Assembly (NCBI GenBank): GCA_963796675.1
Contig: CAWCMS010000002.1
Location: 186,001-250,000 of the forward strand
From: CAWCDJ01 sp963796675
GTDB taxonomy: Bacteria > Acidobacteriota > Terriglobia > Bryobacterales > Bryobacteraceae
DNA length: 64,000 nucleotides
Direction of reading: 5' to 3'
The notes beneath the pieces were generated by a model. It made no database searches. It was given only the letters and a program-made list of their open reading frames with translations, and was not told the origin of the DNA. Position 1 is the stretch's first letter; each line of letters opens with the position of its first letter. Shown here one piece after another: positions 39,967 through 47,907 of this stretch. Made by a program: the position numbers and the translations under genes.

Positions 39967-41073
39967 ATGCGCAACCAGATCGACAACCGGCTCGGCGTGC
40001 TGCGGCAGAAGCGGGGACTCGCCGCGGCGCAACTGGCGCGGGCCGTGGGTGCGAGCCGCCAGACCATCTACGCCATCGAGGCGGGCACCTACGTTCCGAA
40101 CACCGCCCTCACGCTCAAACTCGCGAAGGTGCTGGAGACGAGCGTCGAGGAGCTCTTCTCGCTCCAGGAAGACGTGCCGGAGCCCGAACTCCGTAAGGAG
40201 CGCGTCACGCTGCTGCCCGGGGCGGGCAAACTGGAGCCCGGCCAACCCGTCCAGCTTTGCCGTGTGGGGCGCCGCATCATCGCCTCGCCGCCCTCGCCGA
40301 TCCGCTGGTATCTGCCGGCGAGCGACGCCGTGGCCGAAACTCAAGCCTCGGTCCGCGTCTTCCACTCCGAGGACCATTTCGACCGTCGCCTGCTGGTGGC
40401 GGGATGCGACCCGGCGATCTCCGTCCTGGCGCGCCACGTCCAGGCTGCCGGCGTCGAACTGGTGCTGGCCCACCGCAACAGCTCGCAGGCGCTGCAGTTG
40501 CTGCAGAAGGACGCGATCCATATCGCCGGCACGCACCTGCGGGACGAGTCGAGCGGCGAATCGAACCTGCCGGAGATCCGGCGGATGTTTCCGGCGCGCT
40601 CGATAGCGGTGGTGTCGTTCGCGGTGTGGGAAGAGGGCATCGTGACGGCCCGCGGAAATCCCAAACGGATCGAAACGGTGGCCGATCTTTCACGCGCCGG
40701 GGTGTCGATGGTCAACCGCGAGCCTGGTTCCGGAGCGCGCCGCTTCCTCGATGCCGAACTGAAGCGCGGCGGGGTTCCCGCGGCCCGCATCGCCGGGTAC
40801 GCGACCGAGGCTCCAGGCCATCTCGCTGCAGCCTGGCAGGTCCACGCCGGCGCCGCCGATTGCTGCATTGCGACCCGCACGGCTGCCCGGGCGTTCGGCC
40901 TCGGCTTCGTTCCGCTCGCGACCGAGCGCTACGATCTCGCTCTGCGCCGCCGAAACCTGGAGCTACCCGCCGTACAGTCTCTGTTCGACGTCTTAAGCCG
41001 CTCCGGCTTCCGTAGAGAATTGGAAAGCCTCGGCGGCTACGACACGCGCGCCGCCGGTACGCGTGTACTGTAG
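39967..41073 (+). CDS. XRE-family regulator with molybdate-binding-like (PBP-like) domain
   Basis: ATG 39967 follows GGGGGAG; an upstream in-frame start at 39946 is less likely. Residues 1-60 form an XRE HTH (IDNRLGVLRQKRGLAAAQLARAVGASRQTIYAIEAG). From about 95 to 345 the protein resembles the type-2 periplasmic-binding fold found in PBP_like/MoeA-associated domains ('VAGCDPAISVLARHV', 'DAIHIAGTHLRDE', 'SMVNREPGSGARRFLD', 'DCCIATRTAARAFGLGF'). It could be a one-component sensor for molybdate or tungstate controlling the adjacent receptor and the nearby modA-modBC genes. Confidence 0.8.
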   Translation: MRNQIDNRLGVLRQKRGLAAAQLARAVGASRQTIYAIEAGTYVPNTALTLKLAKVLETSVEELFSLQEDVPEPELRKERVTLLPGAGKLEPGQPVQLCRVGRRIIASPPSPIRWYLPASDAVAETQASVRVFHSEDHFDRRLLVAGCDPAISVLARHVQAAGVELVLAHRNSSQALQLLQKDAIHIAGTHLRDESSGESNLPEIRRMFPARSIAVVSFAVWEEGIVTARGNPKRIETVADLSRAGVSMVNREPGSGARRFLDAELKRGGVPAARIAGYATEAPGHLAAAWQVHAGAADCCIATRTAARAFGLGFVPLATERYDLALRRRNLELPAVQSLFDVLSRSGFRRELESLGGYDTRAAGTRVL

Positions 41074-41080
41074 GCCGGCT

Positions 41081-42281
41081 TTACGAAAACAGCGTGAGTT
41101 GCCTGGACGGCTTGCGCCTATCTAAAACCGTGCGGCCGCCGAGCGAGTGCGAGATGCGCCGCTCGTGCACCATCGTTGCGCCGAAATCCGCTTCGGGTGA
41201 GCAGCGCTCTTCGATCGCACGCACGAAGCCATGAAGCCGGCGGAACCCATCCAGCTTCTCCGGGTCGCCGACCTTCGCCCGGTCGAGCGCGCGTTTCAAT
41301 ATCTCAATCGATTCGTCGTAGGTTTTGAGTGGTACGGGAAACGGGTGGCCGTCCTTGCCTCCATGCGCGAACGAAAATCGCGCCGGGTCGGAGAAGCGGC
41401 TCGGCGCCCCGTGAACCACCTCGGCCAACAGCGCCAACGATTGCAGCGTTCGCGGCCCCAGATTTTCTAACAACAGCAGCGACGCGAAATCGCGGAACTC
41501 GCGCTCGTAGGCCGCGCCCAGCACCGCGCCGAGGCGCTTCAGGTCGATATCGGACTCGCGCACGTCATGATGCCGCGGAACTACCAGGCGCCGCGCTTCG
41601 GCCAGCGTGGCCTCCGGATTCGTTCGCGCGATCTGGAGCAGCGCCTGCTGTGCGGGAATCGCCTGGCGATCCACCAGATTCAGGATCTCGCCCTGCGGAT
41701 CGCCCACGATGGCGGTGTGCGGCTCCGAGGTGAAATCGCGCACGGCCGCGGAATGCCAGTGGTAGCGGCGGGCAAGGCCGCTCTGCTCGTTCATTCCCTG
41801 CTGTACGACGGCCCAATCTCCAGCGGCCGTCACAATGAAGGTGTGGAGGTAGATCTGGAAGCCGTCGGCGATGGCGTTGTTATCCACGCGCGCCGTGAGG
41901 CGGCTGGTTCGCACCAGCTGCATCTCCGTCGAGCCCGCGCGCTTCGGCCACCGCCCGCAATTCATCGGGCGTGCTGCGCGAGTGCCGGCCGCGGCCGCCG
42001 CAGAGATAGATGCCGAGCTCCTGCGCCCGCGGATTGAGCCCGCGCTTGAGGGCTCCGAGCACAGAGGTGGTGATGCCGGAGGAATGCCAGTCCATGCCCA
42101 TCACGCATCCGAGTGCCTGGAACCAGAAAGGGTCGCTGAGGCGGGAAAGCAACTCGGGCGCGCCGTAATGGCATAGAACGCTTTCGGCGATCGCTGTGCC
42201 CAGCCTGGTCATCCGTTCGGCGAGCCAGGCCGGCACGCGACCGCCGTGCAGCGGCAGGTCGGCAGTGCCCGAGCGCTTCAC
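41081..42281 (-). pseudogene. DUF763-family protein, one frameshift
   Basis: GTG 42281 (MKRSGTADLPLHGGRVPAWLAERM, the DUF763 opening) directly follows the stop of the upstream isomerase gene. The first frame reads to AVAEARGL. Near 41931-41945, in a GCGCGCGGG run, the frame changes to STEMQLVRTSRLTARVDNNAIADG and continues to LTLFS at 41081, for about 400 codons in all. A later 'LLLLENLGPRTLQSLALLAEV' is an HhH-like element that suggests nucleic-acid contact. The function is unknown. The single break may be a sequence error. Confidence 0.78.
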
Positions 42282-43232
42282 TTAGGCGGTGACGGGCGGC
42301 ACCAGCGTCTTCAGAAACGCGTGAGCCGTCTCGAAGCCGCGCTTGTAATTCTCGGTGAAATCGGCGCCGTTGTATGCCGGGTAGTAGAAGCCGTCTTCGT
42401 TTTCGATATTCATGGCGCCGGTGTAGCCGTTCTCGGCCAGCACCGAGAAAAAGCCCTTCCAATCGACCGAGCCGTAGCCCGGAATGCGGAAGCGCCACCA
42501 GTGCTGGTTGTTGACCGGCTGAATGCCGCCGCGCCGCACCAGATGCCAGAGAATTTCGGTGTCCTTCAGGTGGACGTCGTAAATCTTCGATGCGAATTCG
42601 CGCGCGGCCGCCACCGGGTCCATGAACTGCCACACCAGGTGCGACGGGTCGAACTGCAGGCCCACGTGCGGGCTGTCATTGAACGCCTTGAAGAGCGCTT
42701 CCCAACCTACGGGGCCGGTGGCGATGTTCGGACCGCCGGCGTAAGGCTCCCACAGGATCCGCACTTTGTTGCGCTCGCAGGCGGCGAAGTATTTTTCGTT
42801 GTAGACCTTGACGATCTCGTCCACCTGTTGCGCCAGCGGGGCGCCCTTGATGGTGCCCGACTGCCCGCCGATGTTCGGAATACCGAGCTTGCCGCACAAC
42901 TCGATGCACTTCACCGTGTAGGTGTTCTGCCTTTCGCGCTTGGCCGGATCCGGATCGATGTGGTTCCCGTCTACCGCCAGCGAGGAGACGTAGATGCCGG
43001 ATTGCTCGATCTTGCTCTTGATCCGAGCGATTGCTTTGTCGTCCAGCTTGTCGGGGTCGAGCCGCAACTGCATGCTCGTGAAGCCCTGCGCCTTGAGGAA
43101 TTCGAGATTGGAGTCCGAATACTGGCAAAGCGCGCCAAGTTTCGGCTTCCAATTGGGGACGCGCTGGCGCTGCGCCTGGGCAGCGGCCACCGCGGACATG
43201 GCCGTCAGAACGGTACGTCGGGAAATGGTCAC
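42282..43232 (-). CDS. Exported sugar phosphate isomerase/epimerase-like TIM-barrel protein
   Basis: GTG 43232 starts a Tat-like leader (MTISRRTVLTAMSAVAAAQA). The rest is an AP-endonuclease-2/xylose-isomerase-like barrel: 'FTSMQLRLDPDKL', 'VSSLAVDGNHIDPD', 'KVRILWEPYAGGP', 'VGLQFDPSHLVWQ', 'IYDVHLKDTEI' with conserved Glu, Asp and His metal ligands, then 'GYGSVDWKGFFSVLAENGYTGAMNIENED'. It probably acts on a sugar or inositol derivative in the periplasm; the substrate is not known. It is adjacent to kdsD upstream and DUF763 downstream. Confidence 0.82.
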   Translation of the reverse strand: MTISRRTVLTAMSAVAAAQAQRQRVPNWKPKLGALCQYSDSNLEFLKAQGFTSMQLRLDPDKLDDKAIARIKSKIEQSGIYVSSLAVDGNHIDPDPAKRERQNTYTVKCIELCGKLGIPNIGGQSGTIKGAPLAQQVDEIVKVYNEKYFAACERNKVRILWEPYAGGPNIATGPVGWEALFKAFNDSPHVGLQFDPSHLVWQFMDPVAAAREFASKIYDVHLKDTEILWHLVRRGGIQPVNNQHWWRFRIPGYGSVDWKGFFSVLAENGYTGAMNIENEDGFYYPAYNGADFTENYKRGFETAHAFLKTLVPPVTA

Positions 43233-43268
43233 GAAACGACGATACTCCGGCTGGATGGCCGTTCGCAA

Positions 43269-44252
43269 CTACCGGGGGCTAAAGATGTCGTGCAGGCGCA
43301 GCAGGCCGAGCGCCCGGCCCAGTTCATCGACCACCGGCAGAACGGAAATCTGCGACCGGCGCTGCTCCATGCGGGTCAGGGCGTCGCCCAGGAGGGCGTC
43401 CGGCCCGATGGAGACCGGCTGGCGCGTCATGACGTCGGCCGCGCACAGGCCGCGGATGTCGTCGTGACTGGTGAGGGCACGCCGCAGGTCGCCATCGGTG
43501 ACGAGGCCGGCCAGCGTGCCGTCGGATTCGAGAACGCAGGCCGCGCCGAGGGGGCAGTGCGTCATCGCGATAATGACGTCTTTGACGGACGATTGCGGCG
43601 AGACACGCGCCACCGCATCGCCGGTGTGCATGGCTTCCCGCACGGCGCGCCGCAGGTTACGGCCGAGCTGCCCGCCGGGATGGAAGCGGCCGAACTCTTC
43701 GGGAGTGAAATTGCGCGCGCGCATCAGCGCGATGGCCAGGGCGTCGCCGAGAGCGAGCGCGGTGACGGCGCTGGCCGTGGGCGCGAGGTTGTTCGGATCG
43801 GCTTCGCGCTCGACCGAGGCGTCCAGGTAAACGTCCACCACCCCGGCGAGGGGCGAGGCGGCATTGCCGAGAATGCCGATCAGTGGAGAGTGAAACTCGC
43901 GCAGCATCGGGACCAGCGCGAGCAGTTCGCGTGTGCTCCCGCTCTTCGAGAGGAGGACGGTCGGATCGCCGGGCGTGTAGATACCGAGGTCTCCGTGGAC
44001 CGCCTCCGAGGGGTGCAGAAAGACCGCGGAACTACCGGTGCTGCACAGTGTCGCCACGATCTTCCGCGCAATGTGGCCGGATTTCCCGATGCCGGTGACG
44101 ACGACCTTGCCGGGATGCGCCAGGATGAGTTCGACAGCGCGGATGAGTTCGCCATCCAGCCGTGCGGCCGCGCGTGTCACCGACGCCGCTTCAATCTCCA
44201 TCGCGGCACGCGCTGCCGCCAGCCAATCGTCCTTTTCAGCGTGAGACCCCAT
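43269..44252 (-). CDS. kdsD: Arabinose-5-phosphate isomerase (KpsF/GutQ family)
   Basis: ATG 44252 is preferred; an in-frame ATG at 44297 would add 15 residues. An N-terminal SIS domain (about 25-180; 'VVVTGIGKSGHIARKIVATLCSTGS', 'AVHGDLG', 'LLSKSGSTREL') is followed by two CBS domains (about 195-325; 'FHPGGQLGRNLRRAVREAMHTGD', 'GLVTDGDLRRAL', 'VLPVVDELGRALGLLRLHDI'). It converts ribulose-5-phosphate to arabinose-5-phosphate for KDO and lipopolysaccharide synthesis. Confidence 0.9.
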   Translation of the reverse strand: MGSHAEKDDWLAAARAAMEIEAASVTRAAARLDGELIRAVELILAHPGKVVVTGIGKSGHIARKIVATLCSTGSSAVFLHPSEAVHGDLGIYTPGDPTVLLSKSGSTRELLALVPMLREFHSPLIGILGNAASPLAGVVDVYLDASVEREADPNNLAPTASAVTALALGDALAIALMRARNFTPEEFGRFHPGGQLGRNLRRAVREAMHTGDAVARVSPQSSVKDVIIAMTHCPLGAACVLESDGTLAGLVTDGDLRRALTSHDDIRGLCAADVMTRQPVSIGPDALLGDALTRMEQRRSQISVLPVVDELGRALGLLRLHDIFSPR

Positions 44253-44305
44253 GGAAAATCCACCCACTCCCGGTGCGGGAGTCATCGAGGAAGACACAGC
44301 GTCCT

Positions 44306-44375
44306 TGTTGGGCTTTAGCCCGCCTCCAGCGATCGGGCTGAAGCCCGATGCAGGCTGAAGACCTGCCCCACCAGG
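44306..44375. repeat. REP-like composite palindrome between kdsD and the next minus-strand gene
   Basis: Successive stems GGGCT/AGCCC (44310-44321), ATCGGGCT/AGCCCGAT (44332-44349, perfect) and CAGG/CCTG end in CCCCACCAG. The layout and the CCCCACC tip match the element at 32383-32473. Confidence 0.55.
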
Positions 44376-44403
44376 TCACAGATTGCGCGCCTCCGAAAGG
44401 GAC

Positions 44404-45249
44404 TTAAACCTCGAAAATCTCCATCGCCTGCTTCAGGCTGGTCAGCGGATCGTGTCCCTGCGCCGGAGAATACTCGTGCCCGATGTAGCCGGTAAATCCG
44501 AGATCGGCAATCGCCTGCGCCACGAAGTGGTAGTTCAACTCCTGGGTGTTATCGATCTCGTGCCGCCCGGGATTGCCGCCCGTATGGAAGTGGCCGATCC
44601 ACTGGATGTTGTCGCGGATGTTGCGGACGATATCGCCATCCATAATCTGCGCGTGATAGATGTCGAACAGAATTTTCACGCGCGGCGAGTTGACCCGCTT
44701 CATCACGTCCACGCCCCAGTAGTAGTGATCGAACATGTAGTCCTTGTGGTTGACCTTGCTGTTCAGGTACTCCATGCAGATCGTGATGCCCTTGTCTTCG
44801 GCGTGCGCCTTCACCTTATCGAGGAAGGCTACGCAGTTGTCCGCGCCCTCGGCATCCGGCGTGTTCTTGCGATTTCCGGAGAAGGTGATGATGTTCGGGA
44901 CCCCATTGGCGGCCGCTTCGTCGATTGCCGCGTGCATCTTGGGCAGAAGGGCTTCGTGATTCTCCTTGCGGTTGAGCGCCTCCGGAATTGTGCCGCCCGG
45001 CCCCGGCGGGTACATCGTAGGGATGAGGCCGTACTTCTTCAGCATCGGCCAGTCGGCGGGCCCGATCAGGTCGTAGCCGACGCAGCCCATCTTCGCAGCT
45101 TCGCGGCACGTGTCCTCGAAGCTCATGCCGCGGCCGAACACGCCGCGGGTCACGCCTTGCTTCAAACGCCCCTTATGAGCCTGGGGCGCGGTCGTCTGGG
45201 CAGCCGCGACAGACGCCGCTATTGCGGGTATGAAGTCTCTCCTGCGCAT
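44404..45249 (-). CDS. Hydroxypyruvate isomerase-like TIM-barrel protein, Tat-type leader
   Basis: ATG 45249 begins a leader MRRRDFIPAIAASVAAAQ with a twin-arginine-like pair. The barrel has 'MGCVGYDLIGPADWP', 'IITFSGNR', 'ITICMEYLNSKVNHKDYM' (catalytic Glu), 'VKILFDIYHAQIMDGD' (metal Asp/His), 'IGHFHTGGNPGRHEID' and a final 'GYIGHEYSP' Glu, the set of metal ligands of hydroxypyruvate isomerase and related ketose isomerases. Its export leader is unlike the cytoplasmic Hyi enzymes. It lies just downstream of the zinc metalloprotease gene. Confidence 0.83.
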   Translation of the reverse strand: MRRRDFIPAIAASVAAAQTTAPQAHKGRLKQGVTRGVFGRGMSFEDTCREAAKMGCVGYDLIGPADWPMLKKYGLIPTMYPPGPGGTIPEALNRKENHEALLPKMHAAIDEAAANGVPNIITFSGNRKNTPDAEGADNCVAFLDKVKAHAEDKGITICMEYLNSKVNHKDYMFDHYYWGVDVMKRVNSPRVKILFDIYHAQIMDGDIVRNIRDNIQWIGHFHTGGNPGRHEIDNTQELNYHFVAQAIADLGFTGYIGHEYSPAQGHDPLTSLKQAMEIFEV

Positions 45250-45274
45250 GTTGTCCTCGATGGAAGAGCTTATC

Positions 45275-47857
45275 CTATTCGCCCCCTCGTCCGGGAGTCG
45301 TGGTGCCCGATGCCGGCGAGGCGAACTTGGGATCCAAAATCCTGGCGATCTCGTCCTTCGACGCCTGCAGGTGAGCCTTGGTCTCGACATCGGTGGTGCG
45401 AGCCAGCGCAGCCGTGATGGAGGCGTTCAGCGCCCGCAGTTCCGCTCGATAGAGCGGCTGCTCGTCGCCCGTATGCGGCGGACGCACCGGGGGCCGTCCG
45501 TTTTCCGTCGGGAATAGCGGTATGGTGGTCGCCGCCGGCGGAGGATTCAGCTTCGTATTGACCGCCTGCAGATAGGAACGCTGCAGTTCGCGGCGGTAGG
45601 TGTCGATCTTCACCTGCGGCGCATCCAGTTCCTTCCAGACGCCCTTGCGGACGGTATCCAGAAACTCCACCGGCGAGTACGCCAGGTTGCCGTCGAGTGT
45701 CTGCTCCTCCACCAGTCGCGCCAGGCGCGGGCTGCTCATGAGGCTGGTCAGAATGCGATTCTGCGCCGTGTGAATGCGGTCGATCGCTCCTACCGGCTCG
45801 ATCCGCCGCAGAATCTCTTCGTCGACCATCCAGGTGGGCGTCGTAAAGGCATTGTCGAGGAGGAACTTCACGGCCGTCTGCTGCCGGTCTTTGGGGATCA
45901 GGTTAAAGATGCGGCCTTCCTGCCCGACCACCTTCTCCTGGCTGTTGAGTCCGCCCACGACCGCCGCCACGTGGCTCATCTCGGTGGACCACTGGCTGAC
46001 CATGCGTCCGTAAAGCTCCGCCAGATCGTCATAAGTCTCGCCGTCTTTCCACGCGGCGGCGGGCATCAGCATCTTGGCGACCCGCTGCAGATTCTTCACG
46101 CCCAGCGCGGTCGATCTGACCGGGTCGGCATCGCCCACGGCCTCGGTCTCTTCGCCGGGGTCGGCGCCGTTCGAATTGGAGGTCGAGAAGCGCAGCCAGG
46201 GCTTGTCGTCCTGCTCCTTGGCCCACTTGTCGAGCGTCGCTTTCTCGTCGTCGGACTTCTTCGCGTCCGGAATGGGCGCATAGCCCCAATGCGTGGCCCA
46301 AATGTCGTAGGGGCCGATGCGCGGAATGAGGTCGTCGACCGGAATGCCGTCCTCGGGCTGCGCGACATAATTGAATCGCGAATAATCCATGATCGAGGGC
46401 GTGTGCCCCATCGTGTGGATGAACTCCTTGTCGCGCAGCTTATCGGCCGGGTACATGGAGCTCGACTTCATGTTGTGCTCGAACCCGAGAGTGTGGCCCA
46501 CCTCGTGCGACACCACGTATTCGAGCAGGCGTCCCATCAGGTCGTCGGGAAGCGGAATCTTCTTCGCTCGCGGATCGAGGGGTCCCACCTGTACGAAATA
46601 CCAGTCGCGCGCCAGGTTCATGACGTTGTGGTAGAACTGGATGTCCGCGTTGAGGATCTCGCCCGTGCGCGGGTCGGAGATGTGCGGCCCCATGGCGTTT
46701 TCGACAGTCGATGGCAGCCAGCGGATCACCGAGTTGCGGACGTCCTCCGGGCTCCACGTAGGATCTTCCTGCGCCGTCGGCGCCTTCTTTGCGATGATGG
46801 CGTTCTTGAAGCCCGCCGCCTCGAACGCCACGTTCCAGTCTTCCACGCCCTTGATCAGCCAGGGTACCCACTTGGTGGGAGTCGCGGCGTCGATGTAGTA
46901 CACGATCGGCTTGACCGGCTCGGAGACGGCAGCGCTCGGGTCCTTCTTTTCGAGGCGCCAGCGCGCGATGTAGCGCACGCGTTCCGCGCGGTAGTCGTCG
47001 TGGCTGTAGTCCATGGTGCTGGTGGTGAAGTAGCCGACGCGCTCGTCGAACATGCGGGGCATCATGGGCTTGTCCGGCAGCTTGACCATGCTGTGGTGCA
47101 GCACCACGGTGGCGCTGCCCGGCCGCATCTGTCCGCCGCCGAGTCCGCCGCCCGTGGGTCCGCGTCCGGCGGACGCTGCACCGCCGGCGCTCCGCGTGTA
47201 CGTGACGGTGACTTCGGCCTCCACGTTCTGGGGATAGGGCGCGATATGTTCGATGAAGGTGCGGGTGGCATCGACTCCGGTAGCGCCCAGGTGCTGGCGT
47301 GCGCTGAACTCCTGCGGGTCGCTGGTGAACAAGCGCGTCACTTCGATCACCGGAGCGCCATCCTTGGCGAACGCCGCCACCGGGAACGACATGATGATGG
47401 CGTCGTTATTCGCCGCTTTGACGGCCATGGCGATCGGCTGGCCGGGGTCGGCCGTGAGCCCGTAGTTGATTTCGCGCAGGAGCACGCGGTGCCCCTTCAG
47501 TTCCCAGCGCACCACGCGGGTCACCAACTGGCCGCCGCCATAGCCTGCGCCCAGAGTGGTCCGGGCGATCTGCGAATTCCAGAGCAGCTCTTTGTCGATT
47601 TCGGCTTTCGGAATTTCGTAGTAGTAGCGTTCCTTGACCTGATGAACCGTGAAGAGGCCCTTAGTGGTCTTGGCGTCCTTGGTGATGACCTTCTCGTAGG
47701 GCTGCGGCTCCGCGTTAGCATTTGCTCCGCCACCGGCTCCGCGCCCGGCTCCGCCGCCTGCGGGCGGCTGTTGTGGAGTCTCTTGTGGTGTTTCCTGAGC
47801 GCAAAGCGTGGCGGCCGTGAGCAGGCCCAAGAACAGGCTACACGTCTTCCGATTCAT
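45275..47857 (-). CDS. Exported zinc metalloprotease (DUF5117/DUF5118 type)
   Basis: The 860-residue protein has a signal peptide (MNRKTCSLFLGLLTAATLCAQ) and a Pro/Gly-rich linker. The N-terminal domains are typical of this family ('YYYEIPKAEIDKELLWNSQIART'). The metzincin-like active site HEVGHTLGFEHN has His451 as the first zinc ligand. The long C-terminal region includes 'GPYDIWATHWGY'. It is probably a secreted or periplasmic protease; many Acidobacteriota and Bacteroidota carry such proteins. The substrate is unknown. Confidence 0.88.
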   Translation of the reverse strand: MNRKTCSLFLGLLTAATLCAQETPQETPQQPPAGGGAGRGAGGGANANAEPQPYEKVITKDAKTTKGLFTVHQVKERYYYEIPKAEIDKELLWNSQIARTTLGAGYGGGQLVTRVVRWELKGHRVLLREINYGLTADPGQPIAMAVKAANNDAIIMSFPVAAFAKDGAPVIEVTRLFTSDPQEFSARQHLGATGVDATRTFIEHIAPYPQNVEAEVTVTYTRSAGGAASAGRGPTGGGLGGGQMRPGSATVVLHHSMVKLPDKPMMPRMFDERVGYFTTSTMDYSHDDYRAERVRYIARWRLEKKDPSAAVSEPVKPIVYYIDAATPTKWVPWLIKGVEDWNVAFEAAGFKNAIIAKKAPTAQEDPTWSPEDVRNSVIRWLPSTVENAMGPHISDPRTGEILNADIQFYHNVMNLARDWYFVQVGPLDPRAKKIPLPDDLMGRLLEYVVSHEVGHTLGFEHNMKSSSMYPADKLRDKEFIHTMGHTPSIMDYSRFNYVAQPEDGIPVDDLIPRIGPYDIWATHWGYAPIPDAKKSDDEKATLDKWAKEQDDKPWLRFSTSNSNGADPGEETEAVGDADPVRSTALGVKNLQRVAKMLMPAAAWKDGETYDDLAELYGRMVSQWSTEMSHVAAVVGGLNSQEKVVGQEGRIFNLIPKDRQQTAVKFLLDNAFTTPTWMVDEEILRRIEPVGAIDRIHTAQNRILTSLMSSPRLARLVEEQTLDGNLAYSPVEFLDTVRKGVWKELDAPQVKIDTYRRELQRSYLQAVNTKLNPPPAATTIPLFPTENGRPPVRPPHTGDEQPLYRAELRALNASITAALARTTDVETKAHLQASKDEIARILDPKFASPASGTTTPGRGGE

Positions 47858-47907
47858 CTGGATCTCTCCTAAGTAAGCGGTGCTGATATCTTAGCAGGCT
47901 GGAGATT

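Noticed and set aside
42246..44318. 690-codon plus-strand frame spanning two minus-strand genes
   Set aside because: It covers the isomerase-like gene and kdsD, both with clear motifs on the minus strand.
45770..47872. 700-codon plus-strand frame opposite the metalloprotease
   Set aside because: The minus strand encodes HEVGHTLGFEHN and a signal peptide; the plus frame is a shadow.
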